Source: Sphingobacterium sp. (GTDB taxonomy: Bacteria > Bacteroidota > Bacteroidia > Sphingobacteriales > Sphingobacteriaceae). From it: a DNA stretch of 41,146 nucleotides. The notes under the pieces were generated by a model, which was not told the DNA's origin, did not search any database, and saw only the letters and a program-made list of their open reading frames with translations. The first letter of the stretch is position 1. Each line of letters begins with the position of its first letter. Position numbers and translations under genes: made by a program. Location of the stretch: assembly GCA_022712315.1 (NCBI GenBank), contig JALAGS010000161.1:1-41146 (forward strand). Reading direction: 5' to 3'. Below, piece by piece: positions 33,918 through 41,146 of the stretch.

Positions 33918-35027
33918 ATGATCAATATACTCTATACCTTTCATGCTTTTTCAGCTGGTGCATTTCTGCTGCTCGGCACCTTAATCTTTTTGGGTGTCAA
34001 CCACACTTCTTCCCGAGCAGACCGGTGGTTAGGAACATGGTATTATTTGATGGCATGCTTATTTACCCAGCTTTTTCTGGAAGGTTTTCTTGTGGAGAGC
34101 GAGGGACTGATCCATACGCTGGAACTACCACGATGGGCTACCCTCCCCTGCTTCTACCTGGCCGTTCACTACATGGTCAGACCAACAGCAACAATTCGGT
34201 ATTGGGGACTACATTTTGTTCCCTTCCTCGCTTTCCTTTTCTTCTCCATCATCTATTTAATACCCGGACTTTTTAATAACCACATCCATCCGCCTCAATT
34301 ACCACAATGGATCATCTTTGCCATTAAATATTTCTTTTTTACACAATGTATCTTTTATTGGATTGCCTGTTATAGCCTCTTCAAAATACACCAGAAAAAC
34401 ATTCGCCAGCTATCTTCCTATACGGAAAAAATAAATATGGCCTGGTTGAAGTATCTATTGATTGCGCTATTATTAATGATTATTGTCCGTTTGCTGTCTA
34501 TGGTACATGTAGTTTTTAACGCCCTGTCTCCAATTCTATATTTTATGGGCACAGTGGCACTTGGGTACGCAACGCTAACACAACGGTCAATTTACACAAT
34601 TGAGTCTACAGAAAACCTCATCAACGAAGCGGAGCATAAAAAGGTTAAGGCCGAAGAGCGGCTGACAGGACAACAGGTAGACACATTAAAAGAAAAATTA
34701 TTACAGAAAACAGGTACTGAAAAGCTATATCTCGACCCGGGGTTAACACTATCATCCCTCGCGGAGCATATCGGAATCAATGCGCATGATCTGTCCTACA
34801 TCATAAACAATGGACTGGAGAAAAATTTTTACCAGTTTATCAACGAACTTCGAACGGAGGAAGCGAAAAAACTTTTATTATCCGAAGAGGCTAAACAACT
34901 TGATATGTTTGGAATCGCAATAAGGGCAGGCTTCAATTCAAGAACAACTTTTTATAGCAGCTTCAAAAAAGTAACCGGTATCACACCGACAGAATATATG
35001 AAAGTCCATTGTAAACAATCAAATTAA
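33918..35027 (+). CDS. Membrane-embedded AraC family regulator (seven-TM sensor)
   Basis: 369 aa from the ATG at 33918, beginning just before the first TM helix; an ATG at 33849 overlapping the previous stop is the alternative. Seven hydrophobic helices fill residues ~1-235 (AGAFLLLGTLIFLGV, WYYLMACLFTQLFLEGFLVE, WGLHFVPFLAFLFFSIIYLI, WIIFAIKYFFFTQCIFYWIA, YLLIALLLMIIVRLLSMVHV among them). A helical linker and a C-terminal AraC DNA-binding domain follow (LTLSSLAEHIGINAHDLSYI, RAGFNSRTTFYSSFKKVTGI, TPTEYMK). A membrane sensor that binds DNA directly is expected to respond to an envelope signal and to regulate its own neighbours (inference). Confidence 0.87.
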   Translation: MINILYTFHAFSAGAFLLLGTLIFLGVNHTSSRADRWLGTWYYLMACLFTQLFLEGFLVESEGLIHTLELPRWATLPCFYLAVHYMVRPTATIRYWGLHFVPFLAFLFFSIIYLIPGLFNNHIHPPQLPQWIIFAIKYFFFTQCIFYWIACYSLFKIHQKNIRQLSSYTEKINMAWLKYLLIALLLMIIVRLLSMVHVVFNALSPILYFMGTVALGYATLTQRSIYTIESTENLINEAEHKKVKAEERLTGQQVDTLKEKLLQKTGTEKLYLDPGLTLSSLAEHIGINAHDLSYIINNGLEKNFYQFINELRTEEAKKLLLSEEAKQLDMFGIAIRAGFNSRTTFYSSFKKVTGITPTEYMKVHCKQSN

Positions 35028-35117
35028 CCAGACACAATAAAGTTTGTTCGATTGCATCCATTCGGACGGTTAGCCCATCAAAAAGACCTACTCTTGTATC
35101 ATATCAACAAAAAAATT

Positions 35118-35813
35118 ATGATACAATACACCAAACCAAGCGGATACTCGAGAGCGATCCGCCAATTTTTCACAGCAACATATAGTCTTTTGATGGGAAC
35201 ATGCTGCCTTTTTGCTTCAATTGATACATTTGCGCAGACCACCCCTACCGATGGCCCCCAAAGGCAACGGCTGGTTCCTCTAAAATCATTTCAGGGCTTC
35301 TATCAGCTCCCCAATAAAGTGGCTTTCATTGCTTTCGACGAGCAGGATAATGACCTTTATGCCACACAGCTGTGGGATCAGAAAAAAAGATATCAGCTGG
35401 TTCGCAAAGATGATACGCATTTTGAATCCAAAAATGAAGGATATTCCATAGAATTCTTAAAGAATGGTTCCGGCGATTTTAGCCAAACCAAGATCCTGGG
35501 CAGAATTGTCTGTGAGCGTGTACCTTTTGATCCCAATAAAATTGCTCGTCTAAGCGCATCTCAACTGAAACAGCTTGCCGGAACTTACCTAAAGGAAAAT
35601 GACAACAACTTTAAGATTCAAATAGATCCCTCCTCAACAGGTTTAACGCTTACACAATTGTGGGATAACAAAACAATTTCATTTACTCCGCGCTCCGAAT
35701 TTTTCTTCCTAAATGATGATGGTACCTTTCCGTTGACATTTTCAGCTGCCAATGGAAAAATAGAGCAGATGCAGTGTTTCGAAAATGATGTTTGGATAAA
35801 AACTAACCAATAA
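35118..35813 (+). CDS. Secreted protein with two DUF3471-like beta domains
   Basis: 231 aa from the ATG at 35118; the longer frame from 35052 would need a TTG start and spoils the signal peptide. The signal peptide ends near SIDTFAQ. Two similar beta-rich halves follow, each opening with a xLxxGxY-type turn: LKSFQGFYQLPNKVAFIAFD...LYATQLWDQKKRYQLVRKD and LKQLAGTYLKENDNNFKIQI...LTLTQLWDNKTISFTPRSE. The shared TQLWD motif shows internal duplication. The same kind of domain sits in the beta-lactamase-like protein of this operon (LLGYYQF...). It is probably a periplasmic partner or ligand-binding protein. No enzyme motif is seen. Confidence 0.65.
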   Translation: MIQYTKPSGYSRAIRQFFTATYSLLMGTCCLFASIDTFAQTTPTDGPQRQRLVPLKSFQGFYQLPNKVAFIAFDEQDNDLYATQLWDQKKRYQLVRKDDTHFESKNEGYSIEFLKNGSGDFSQTKILGRIVCERVPFDPNKIARLSASQLKQLAGTYLKENDNNFKIQIDPSSTGLTLTQLWDNKTISFTPRSEFFFLNDDGTFPLTFSAANGKIEQMQCFENDVWIKTNQ

Positions 35814-35832
35814 TCCTATTCAAAAAAATAAT

Positions 35833-36735
35833 ATGAACAGATTTATTGCCAGTTTATTCCTGCTGCTGGGTACAGCTCAGCTTAGCGCCCAACAGGTCGC
35901 AGATGAACAGTTTCATTATCCCATCACCGATCCATACCACCGGATCGGTGATGGATCACTACTCCTATTTGACGAGGCACATAACAATCCGGTTACTTTG
36001 AGAGGTGCTTATGCCCCTTTTTCAAATCTCCTACAAGCTGACGGATATCGTCTCCGAAGTGCTAAAGAAAAAATCTCTTATGATCAATTAAAGGAAGTGA
36101 AAATCTATATCAGTATAAATGCCTTATATAATCCGGAAAACTGGAAATTACCCACCTACTCTGCATTTACCGATCGGGAGATAGAAACGCTTCGTCAATG
36201 GGTATCTGATGGTGGAAGCTTATTTCTAGTCACCGACCACATGCCCTGCGGAGGTTCCGTGCGAAAGCTTGGTGCGGCATTTGGCATTCATATCGTAAAC
36301 GGTTTTGCCTTACCTAAGAATGGACGTCCCGAAATCTTTTCAAAGGATAGAGAAACACTGTTATCCAACGAAATAACCACTGGATCAGGTAAAGAAATAG
36401 ACAGTATCATGTGCTGGGGAGGAACAGGATTTATCGTCCCAACGAACGCACATATTATTTCTTTATTGAATGAAGAATATGAAATTTATCTACCTAACGA
36501 TGCGGATCAGATAAAAAGGCCTATTCCAGACTATATTCCCCGATTGTCGGGTAAAGGATTTGCCAACGGTGCTTATCTTCGGTTTGGGAACGGAAGGATT
36601 GTGATATTCGGAGACGGCGCTCCTTTTTCGGCACAGCTCCATGGCATAAAAAGTGAAAAAAGAGGAATGAATCATCCTTCTGCTTACCAAAATGCACAAT
36701 TTCTGCTTAATATTGTTCATTGGCTCGACCAATGA
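35833..36735 (+). CDS. Secreted DUF4350 / glutamine amidotransferase-like protein
   Basis: 300 aa. Signal peptide 1-19 (...TAQLSAQ). The body is a class I glutamine-amidotransferase-like Rossmann fold of the DUF4350 type: LLLFDEAHNNPVTLRGAYAP, then FTDREIETLRQWVSDGGSLF, LVTDHMPCGGSVRKLGAAFG, and FGNGRIVIFGDGAPFSAQLH near the end. No catalytic Cys nucleophile-elbow of amidotransferases is evident, so it may bind rather than cleave a ligand. It follows the two-domain secreted protein by 19 nt and is last in the plus-strand operon. A hairpin lies 56 nt downstream. Confidence 0.72.
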   Translation: MNRFIASLFLLLGTAQLSAQQVADEQFHYPITDPYHRIGDGSLLLFDEAHNNPVTLRGAYAPFSNLLQADGYRLRSAKEKISYDQLKEVKIYISINALYNPENWKLPTYSAFTDREIETLRQWVSDGGSLFLVTDHMPCGGSVRKLGAAFGIHIVNGFALPKNGRPEIFSKDRETLLSNEITTGSGKEIDSIMCWGGTGFIVPTNAHIISLLNEEYEIYLPNDADQIKRPIPDYIPRLSGKGFANGAYLRFGNGRIVIFGDGAPFSAQLHGIKSEKRGMNHPSAYQNAQFLLNIVHWLDQ

Positions 36736-36791
36736 ACGATATGCAGAACCTACTGAAATATTATTACGACGGGGAGGTGGATCGAATACTC

Positions 36792-36956
<165 letters not shown>

Positions 36957-36957
36957 G

Positions 36958-37344
36958 TTACATCTTCAGTGCCAAAGGTCCATCTTTAGTCACTAGACTG
37001 GACCAGCCCGGTCGTGCCCCAACAGTAAGCTTAGCGATCAATCTGGACGCCAGAAATATATTGGCCACTGTTTCTTCACCAAAATCCCAAGGGACTTCAA
37101 CAGGTGAACTCGCATTAAATGGTTTGAGGTTCTCTTTGACAAATTCCGCAGGATTTAAAAATGGTAGATTCTCCTTGTTATACCACTCAGGTTCGTTCGG
37201 AGTGTTAGCATGGTTGTACAGCCATATATCTCCAACTATTTTTTTCTCTTTCCATAAGTATGCGTAACAAACCTTATCATTATCTTCGATATATACCGCA
37301 AATTCTGGACGATCATTTGATACGTATTTAGTTAAACTTCCCAT
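36958..37344 (-). CDS. Uncharacterised 128-aa protein, paralogue of the decayed gene at 1526-1722
   Basis: I do not recognise the family. It is cytoplasmic, acidic and aromatic-rich, with no TM segment. Recognisable stretches are VCYAYLWKEKKIVGDIWLYN, NPAEFVKENLKPF, VPWDFGEETVANIFLASRLI and PGWSSLVTKDGPLALKM at the very end. The GDIWLYN turn and overall size recall immunity-type or other small accessory proteins, but this is only an impression. The ATG is at 37344. Its stop abuts a nucleotidyltransferase fragment, and its decayed relative at 1526-1722 also lies next to nucleotidyltransferase genes, so the association is repeated. Confidence 0.6.
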   Translation of the reverse strand: MGSLTKYVSNDRPEFAVYIEDNDKVCYAYLWKEKKIVGDIWLYNHANTPNEPEWYNKENLPFLNPAEFVKENLKPFNASSPVEVPWDFGEETVANIFLASRLIAKLTVGARPGWSSLVTKDGPLALKM

Positions 37345-37437
37345 AGAATGGCTAATTTAAACAAAAAAGTTTGTACGGTATCACTACCCAATGACGGCAG
37401 TAATATTATTACTCAAATAGGAAAAAGATATCAAAGT

Positions 37438-38133
37438 TTACATTTTTTCAAGTTGCTCCATAACCACTTTTGCCATTTCCTTTGAACTGAACGGATTTTG
37501 ACCCGTTATCAAATTACCGTCAATAACAACATTGGAGGTCATAGGAATAAAAGCTTTTTTAAGATCTGCACCCCGCTCTTTAATGGCCGCTTCCAGATTG
37601 AAGGGTACCTCCCGTTTTCTTCTGGCAATAGTTTCCTCAAACCAATCAAATCCGGTCATTGATCTTCCTTTAATCAAATATTCACCGTTACTAAGCCTAA
37701 CATTTAACAATCCCCCCACGCCATGACAGATTGCAGCGACTTTCTTTCCTTTTTCATACTGGTTGCTAACCATTGATTGTACAGTAGAATCATCCGGAAA
37801 ATCGTACATCGTACCATGTCCTCCAGCTAAATAGATCAGATCATATTCCTGCTGAGTAAGGTCAGCTAGTTTCACGCTGTTTACAAGCAATAACCGAAAA
37901 TCATCCTCATTCCAATATTGTTCAGAAATTTTATCGAGTGTAAAATGTTTCAGGCTCTCGGGATCTACCGGAACGTTGCCACCCTGAGGACTTGCAATAG
38001 TAATATCATAACCTTTCTCTTTAGCCGCATGGTAGATATGTGTGAGCTCACTAAGCCACAAACCTGTTTTCAGGTTACCGCTTGCATACATACCGATATT
38101 GGTTACTATAATTAAGATTTTCATCATACCCAT
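37438..38133 (-). CDS. DJ-1/PfpI family protein (Hsp31-like, type 1 glutamine amidotransferase domain)
   Basis: 231 aa. Nucleophile Cys136 in VAAICHGVGG with His137, conserved Glu29 in GLWLSELTH, and LAGGHGTMYDFPDD before it are diagnostic of the DJ-1/PfpI superfamily, Hsp31/YajL-type subgroup. Members act as glyoxalase III, deglycase-type or chaperone enzymes against reactive carbonyl stress. It is cytoplasmic. The start at 38133 is followed by two further ATGs (codons 3 and 4). An operator-like 27-nt site and a GAACTTTG -7-like box precede it, the same pair as before the AraC/epimerase operon, so they should be coregulated. Confidence 0.88.
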   Translation of the reverse strand: MGMMKILIIVTNIGMYASGNLKTGLWLSELTHIYHAAKEKGYDITIASPQGGNVPVDPESLKHFTLDKISEQYWNEDDFRLLLVNSVKLADLTQQEYDLIYLAGGHGTMYDFPDDSTVQSMVSNQYEKGKKVAAICHGVGGLLNVRLSNGEYLIKGRSMTGFDWFEETIARRKREVPFNLEAAIKERGADLKKAFIPMTSNVVIDGNLITGQNPFSSKEMAKVVMEQLEKM

Positions 38134-38153
38134 ATTTTTCTTTTAATAGATAA

Positions 38154-38161
38154 CAAAGTTC
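38154..38161 (-). promoter_or_regulatory. Degenerate -7 element of the DJ-1/PfpI gene
   Basis: On the minus strand it reads GAACTTTG, one base off TAnnTTTG. It lies 20 nt upstream of the ATG and exactly 20 bp from the 27-nt site, like its counterpart at 40161-40168. A poor -7 box fits activator dependence. Confidence 0.5.
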
Positions 38162-38181
38162 ATCAGAAAGCACTACCTGAA

Positions 38182-38208
38182 AGTAGCCGAATCTCGGGGA
38201 GTTGTAAC
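38182..38208 (-). promoter_or_regulatory. 27-nt operator-like site upstream of the DJ-1/PfpI gene
   Basis: Plus-strand form starts AGTAGCCGAATC and ends GGGGAGTTGTAAC. It matches 21 of 27 positions, with no gaps, with the site at 40189-40215. It centres about -30 to -40 relative to the start of transcription, as expected for an AraC-family activator. The AraC gene at 38246-39181 lies between the two sites. Confidence 0.65.
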
Positions 38209-38245
38209 CGAATCCCAGTATTTAAAATCTTTTAAACAGAGTACC

Positions 38246-39181
38246 TTAATTTAACGATGATCTGAATTCCAGTGGAGACAGTGATGTTCGGCTTTTAAAT
38301 AAACGGTGAAAGGATTGCGGATGCTCAAATCCAAGCTGATAAGCAATTTCGGAGACCGACATGGAGGTCGTAGAAAGCAATTCTTTTGCTTTTTCGATCA
38401 ACCGGTTCTGGATATGCTGCTGTGTGGTTTGCCCTGTTTGCACTCTTAACATATCACTCAGATAATTCGCACTCAGATGTAGCTGATCAGCAATGAAATG
38501 AACGGAAGGTATACCATTGATGGTCAATTTATCATTTTTGAAATAGTCATCCAATAATAGCTCCAGCTTGGAAAGAAGGTCACTGTTCACTTTCTTTCTG
38601 GTCAAAAATTGGCGGTTGTAATAACGGTCGCAATACTTTAACAGAAGGTCAAGGTTAGAGACAAGTAGATCTTGTGTAAAGGAATCCATGTTAATATCAA
38701 TTTCCTGTTCAACATTGGCTATGATATCAAAAATGGTTTTCTCTTCTTTTTCAGAAAGATGCAAAGCTTCATTGGCCGTATAGGAAAAATATCCATATTC
38801 TTTTATGTTAGATGCAAGTCCATAACCATGCAGAAAATCTGGATGCACCACCAGGACAAAACCTCTTACTTTATTAAGCAGTATATCATCAAACTGAAGG
38901 ACCTGATGCGGGGCAATAAAATACATGATACCTTCATCAAAATCATAATATTGCTGGCCATACCTGCATTTCCCACCGGCACAGTCTTTTTTTAGTGCAA
39001 TAACGTAAAAGTCGGTGGTGATCGCACTGAGAATAGTCTCCGGTTCCAGTTTGACATCATCAAAATTAAATACACTGATCAGCGGATTTGTTGGTTTCTT
39101 TAACCCCAAGAATTGATGAAGTGTACTTATTGATGATACTTTTTTTGGAGTTTTCATATGCTGATTTTCAGATTTATACAT
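38246..39181 (-). CDS. AraC family transcriptional regulator
   Basis: 311 aa. The N-terminal cupin-like sensor (SVFNFDDVKLEPETILSAIT, FIAPHQVLQFDD) has a CAGGKC motif with two cysteines at about 66-71 that might sense thiols or metals. The C-terminal DNA-binding domain has two HTHs (VHFIADQLHLSANYLSDMLR and VSEIAYQLGFEHPQSFHRLF) and ends SPLEFRSSLN. It follows the epimerase gene by 7 nt and is probably cotranscribed with it. It presumably binds the 27-nt sites before the epimerase and before the DJ-1/PfpI gene. Confidence 0.9.
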   Translation of the reverse strand: MYKSENQHMKTPKKVSSISTLHQFLGLKKPTNPLISVFNFDDVKLEPETILSAITTDFYVIALKKDCAGGKCRYGQQYYDFDEGIMYFIAPHQVLQFDDILLNKVRGFVLVVHPDFLHGYGLASNIKEYGYFSYTANEALHLSEKEEKTIFDIIANVEQEIDINMDSFTQDLLVSNLDLLLKYCDRYYNRQFLTRKKVNSDLLSKLELLLDDYFKNDKLTINGIPSVHFIADQLHLSANYLSDMLRVQTGQTTQQHIQNRLIEKAKELLSTTSMSVSEIAYQLGFEHPQSFHRLFKSRTSLSPLEFRSSLN

Positions 39182-39188
39182 GACTAAT

Positions 39189-40136
39189 TTACCTAATTAT
39201 TTTGTTTCCTGACAGCTGTTCGTCTTTAATGATACTGACTCCCTGCTCATAGGATGTAACCTGAAAATTCGGAAATTTCTTTCTGAATTTTGAGTCATCA
39301 AATATATTATCATGTTCATATCGAGGAAGGAGTTCCAATAATTCCTTGACACTCTTGTTGAAAAACGAGCCTATTTTGAACATGAATTTTGGCACGACGG
39401 AGTATTTCAGATCTCTGCTATAAATTCCTGAAGCCATTCGGATAAACTCTTTGTAGGTGGGATGGCTTTTATCCACCGGGAGATGCCATGTCTGACCAAA
39501 TGCGTCAGGGGTATTCCCGATCAAAGCAGTCGCCCGGCTCGCGTCAGGAGTCCAGATCAGACTTCTTTTCTTATTTGGGCTCAAAGGAACTTTCAACTTT
39601 TTACCCTCTTTGATAGTGTTAAAAATTAGGGTATTTGTAATACTCTGCGTTTTGCGGGGACCGTAAAATTCAGGAGCACGACAGATAACGGCTTCAAGTT
39701 CACCTGACTCCATTTCCTTTAACAGCATTTCGGCCATCTCTCTTCTCACTCTCCCTTTTCTTCCCACAGGTGCAAAGGCTGTTTCTTCTGTCAATACGCG
39801 ATCATCCTGGGGATACATATAGGTGTTATCAAAGAATACCAGTTTTGTATTGTTAATCTTACAGGCATCAATCACATTACGAAGGATCAGCGGAAACTGT
39901 TTTTCCCATAGATCTGAACTGATCGGAAGCCCTAATGTAAAATAGGCAATGTCACTCCCTTTTACTGCTTCTATTGCTTTCTCTCGAATTGACAGATCCG
40001 CAGAAAACACTTCATCCGTGTCATTGACCTTTTTCGCATCCCTGCTGACAATCCGTATTGATGAAGTAAAATTTCTTTTAAGTTCTCTTGCGAGCTCTTC
40101 GCCAATCTGACCGTTAGCCCCTAATATCGTTTGCAT
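39189..40136 (-). CDS. NAD(P)-dependent epimerase/dehydratase-like (extended SDR) protein
   Basis: 315 aa. Nucleotide-binding GANGQIG (6-12) near the N-terminus, SADLSIREKAIEAVKGSDIA, and ICRAPEFYGPRKTQS show the extended short-chain dehydrogenase fold. The catalytic Tyr-x-x-x-Lys is replaced by a YMYPQD segment, so it may be an NAD(P)H-sensing or atypical reductase rather than a sugar epimerase. It is cytoplasmic. It is the first gene of an operon with the AraC gene. A 27-nt AraC-type site lies 53 bp upstream of the ATG. Confidence 0.85.
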   Translation of the reverse strand: MQTILGANGQIGEELARELKRNFTSSIRIVSRDAKKVNDTDEVFSADLSIREKAIEAVKGSDIAYFTLGLPISSDLWEKQFPLILRNVIDACKINNTKLVFFDNTYMYPQDDRVLTEETAFAPVGRKGRVRREMAEMLLKEMESGELEAVICRAPEFYGPRKTQSITNTLIFNTIKEGKKLKVPLSPNKKRSLIWTPDASRATALIGNTPDAFGQTWHLPVDKSHPTYKEFIRMASGIYSRDLKYSVVPKFMFKIGSFFNKSVKELLELLPRYEHDNIFDDSKFRKKFPNFQVTSYEQGVSIIKDEQLSGNKIIR

Positions 40137-40160
40137 ATCTTTTGCGTTTTAAATACGATA

Positions 40161-40168
40161 CAAATTTC
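40161..40168 (-). promoter_or_regulatory. Degenerate -7 element of the epimerase-AraC operon
   Basis: GAAATTTG on the minus strand, one base off TAnnTTTG and with the same first-base deviation as the DJ-1/PfpI promoter. It is 24 nt from the ATG and 20 bp from the 27-nt site. Confidence 0.5.
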
Positions 40169-40188
40169 AGAAGATCTATAAAGATCTG

Positions 40189-40215
40189 AGTAGCTCAATT
40201 CAGGGAAGTTGTAAC
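40189..40215 (-). promoter_or_regulatory. 27-nt operator-like site upstream of the epimerase-AraC operon
   Basis: Plus-strand form starts AGTAGCTCAATT and ends GGGAAGTTGTAAC, 21 of 27 identical to 38182-38208. It lies next to a small AGATCT-ATAA-AGATCT palindrome (40172-40187). It is probably the binding site of the AraC protein encoded in the same operon, giving autoregulation. Confidence 0.65.
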
Positions 40216-40239
40216 AAAATCTCTGTTATATTACCTTTT

Positions 40240-40515
40240 TCAGCCAGTGTTTTTTTCATCTGTATAAGGGGGATATTTCCAGTCCGGATCTTCCAAGCTT
40301 ACATGATCCGTGATGGTAGGTTCAATGCAAAGCGAATCAGCATCAAATTTCCCTCCATAAATCACTTCTGAATCATCAACTAGGCCAAGGATACAATCAA
40401 AATTTCGTTTATCGATTATGCTTGTATAATGCTCTGCACCATCAGGATAATTGATTTCTCGAAGTTTTTCTTTGATCAAACTCAGAAGGTTGGGTTTTAC
40501 AGATTCTTCTACCAA
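40240..40515 (-). CDS. Small hypothetical protein, start uncertain
   Basis: Up to 91 aa if the TTG at 40515 is used. No ATG is available, and the frame stays open upstream to a TAG near 40575, which suggests a 5'-truncated gene or a non-ATG start. Sequence features: an amphipathic helix (NLLSLIKEKLREINYPDGAE), then strands (CILGLVDDSEVIYGGKFDAD) and an acidic tail. No family was recognised. It lies 8 nt downstream of an AraC gene fragment. Confidence 0.4.
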   Translation of the reverse strand: MVEESVKPNLLSLIKEKLREINYPDGAEHYTSIIDKRNFDCILGLVDDSEVIYGGKFDADSLCIEPTITDHVSLEDPDWKYPPYTDEKNTG

Positions 40516-40523
40516 TAGATAGT

Positions 40524-40610
40524 TTAGGAACCCAAATCTATAAACCTCCTTGGTATCATTCCGGTTTTTTTTCTAAAAAATCGGGTGAAATAAGAAACAT
40601 CAATAGGACT
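40524..40610 (-). pseudogene. 3' tail of an AraC family gene
   Basis: After an in-frame TAA (40611-40613) the minus strand reads SPIDVSYFTRFFRKKTG, then MIPRRFIDLGS and stop. This is the last recognition helix and C-terminus signature (YFxRxFKKxTGxxPxxFR) of an AraC regulator. Only 28 codons remain. Confidence 0.75.
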
Positions 40611-40644
40611 TTATAAGGGAACTAAACAGTTAAAGATTAAATGA

Positions 40645-40918
40645 ACAATTTATTCTAAGAGGAATAATGATTCGATCCATACTGAGGAGAACACGCCAAA
40701 GTTACCGTATATCAAAAAAAAACTATTAGAACGAATCGATATATATTTAGAACTATACAGATATTTTATGGTATGAAAACAAAGTATATACATTACATTG
40801 GATTTGCTTCCAAGGGCTATACCATACTTTTGGTGCGCCAAATAATCCTTTTTATACGGAAGAGTTTTTAGTAACTTCAAATAAAAAGTATGTCGAAAAT
40901 AACAATCATAGTAAATAG
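40645..40918 (+). pseudogene. Frameshifted gene remnant
   Basis: Two successive plus-strand frames have protein-like composition. The first is open from 40645 to a TGA at 40774 (NTPKLPYIKKKLLERIDIYL). The second is open from 40751 to a TAG at 40916 (LHWICFQGLYHTFGAPNNPF, then YTEEFL). A single frameshift near 40760 would join them. No start codon or family was recognised. The 374-bp gap 40516-40889 otherwise holds only the AraC fragment. Confidence 0.35.
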
Positions 40919-41146
40919 TGAGAATGTGCCAACAAAAACGCTTTTTGAGCTTAAAAAAGTTATCGGCGCAGATGTTGACTCAATCAAGGAAAATATTTTA
41001 AATGTATTTACAATAAGATTTTTGATTTTAATTTCGATTTTATTTTCAATCTTCAGCTCAGCAAAAGGTCAATCTAATAATAAATCAGTTATTAAGGGAG
41101 TAATAGATACTATTCCTCACTCAATCTATTTTGTTAAATATAAAAA
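40890..41146 (+). CDS. Partial ORF running off the right edge
   Basis: ATG at 40890, open for 85 codons to the window end. It starts MSKITIIVNSENVPTKTLFE with LKKVIGADVDSIKENI, then a hydrophobic stretch LNVFTIRFLILISILFSIFS followed by SAKGQSNN. The first 38 residues look like the N-terminus of a small cytoplasmic protein, the rest like a signal peptide and secreted start. This may be a fusion of two gene pieces or a real protein with an N-terminal extension. The family is not recognised. Confidence 0.45.
   Translation, partial: MSKITIIVNSENVPTKTLFELKKVIGADVDSIKENILNVFTIRFLILISILFSIFSSAKGQSNNKSVIKGVIDTIPHSIYFVKYK

Noticed and set aside
40650..40880. 76-codon minus-strand ORF
   Set aside because: Low-complexity, AT-rich and opposite to better-looking plus-strand frames; no start context or family.

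Overview
The window looks like a chromosomal stretch from a member of the Bacteroidota, most like the Sphingobacterium group. The basis is two SusC/SusD outer-membrane glycan-uptake pairs, a Bacteroidota-type FecR anti-sigma factor with an ECF sigma factor, promoter elements of the TAnnTTTG type rather than sigma70 -10/-35 boxes, and moderate-to-low GC. No rRNA, tRNA, CRISPR array, transposase or phage gene was recognised.

Left flank (1-5.7 kb, minus strand): an Rpn-family nuclease with its own terminator and a palindrome at its promoter; a decayed small gene; two overlapping DNA-polymerase-beta-type nucleotidyltransferases; the 3' stub of an alpha/beta hydrolase; an NTF2-like protein; and a short 2-isopropylmalate-synthase-like enzyme divergent from an AraC regulator.

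Core (6.7-31.6 kb): a two-operon amino-sugar/glycan utilisation locus. A LacI regulator (plus strand) faces operon 1 (minus strand, 19.15 to 7.73 kb): susC, susD, a secreted double alpha/beta hydrolase, a GH109-like Gfo/Idh/MocA enzyme, nagB, a NagP/FucP-type permease and nagA. A LacI-type palindrome and a plausible -33/-7 promoter lie before susC. Operon 2 (minus strand, 31.6 to 19.48 kb) is ECF sigma, FecR, susC, susD, two tandem secreted FAD-dependent oxidoreductases and cstA. Together they predict outer-membrane import of an N-acetylhexosamine-containing glycan or glycoside, periplasmic oxidation, deacylation and NAD-type deglycosylation, import of the amino sugar, then deacetylation and deamination to fructose-6-phosphate. 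No sugar kinase and no classical chitinase or hexosaminidase is present here.

Right flank (32-41.1 kb): a plus-strand set of a membrane-anchored class C beta-lactamase-like hydrolase, a seven-TM AraC regulator, and two secreted proteins. Next come a 116-bp fragment of the left nucleotidyltransferase fused to an intact relative of the left decayed small gene, and an AraC/epimerase operon divergent in function from a DJ-1/PfpI gene. Both of these transcription units carry the same 27-nt upstream site. The window ends in a graveyard of gene fragments and one open-ended ORF.

Most exciting points: the redox-rich glycan locus with no conventional hydrolases; the twin 27-nt AraC-type operators at identical spacing; and the scattered, complementary remains of the nucleotidyltransferase/small-protein module.
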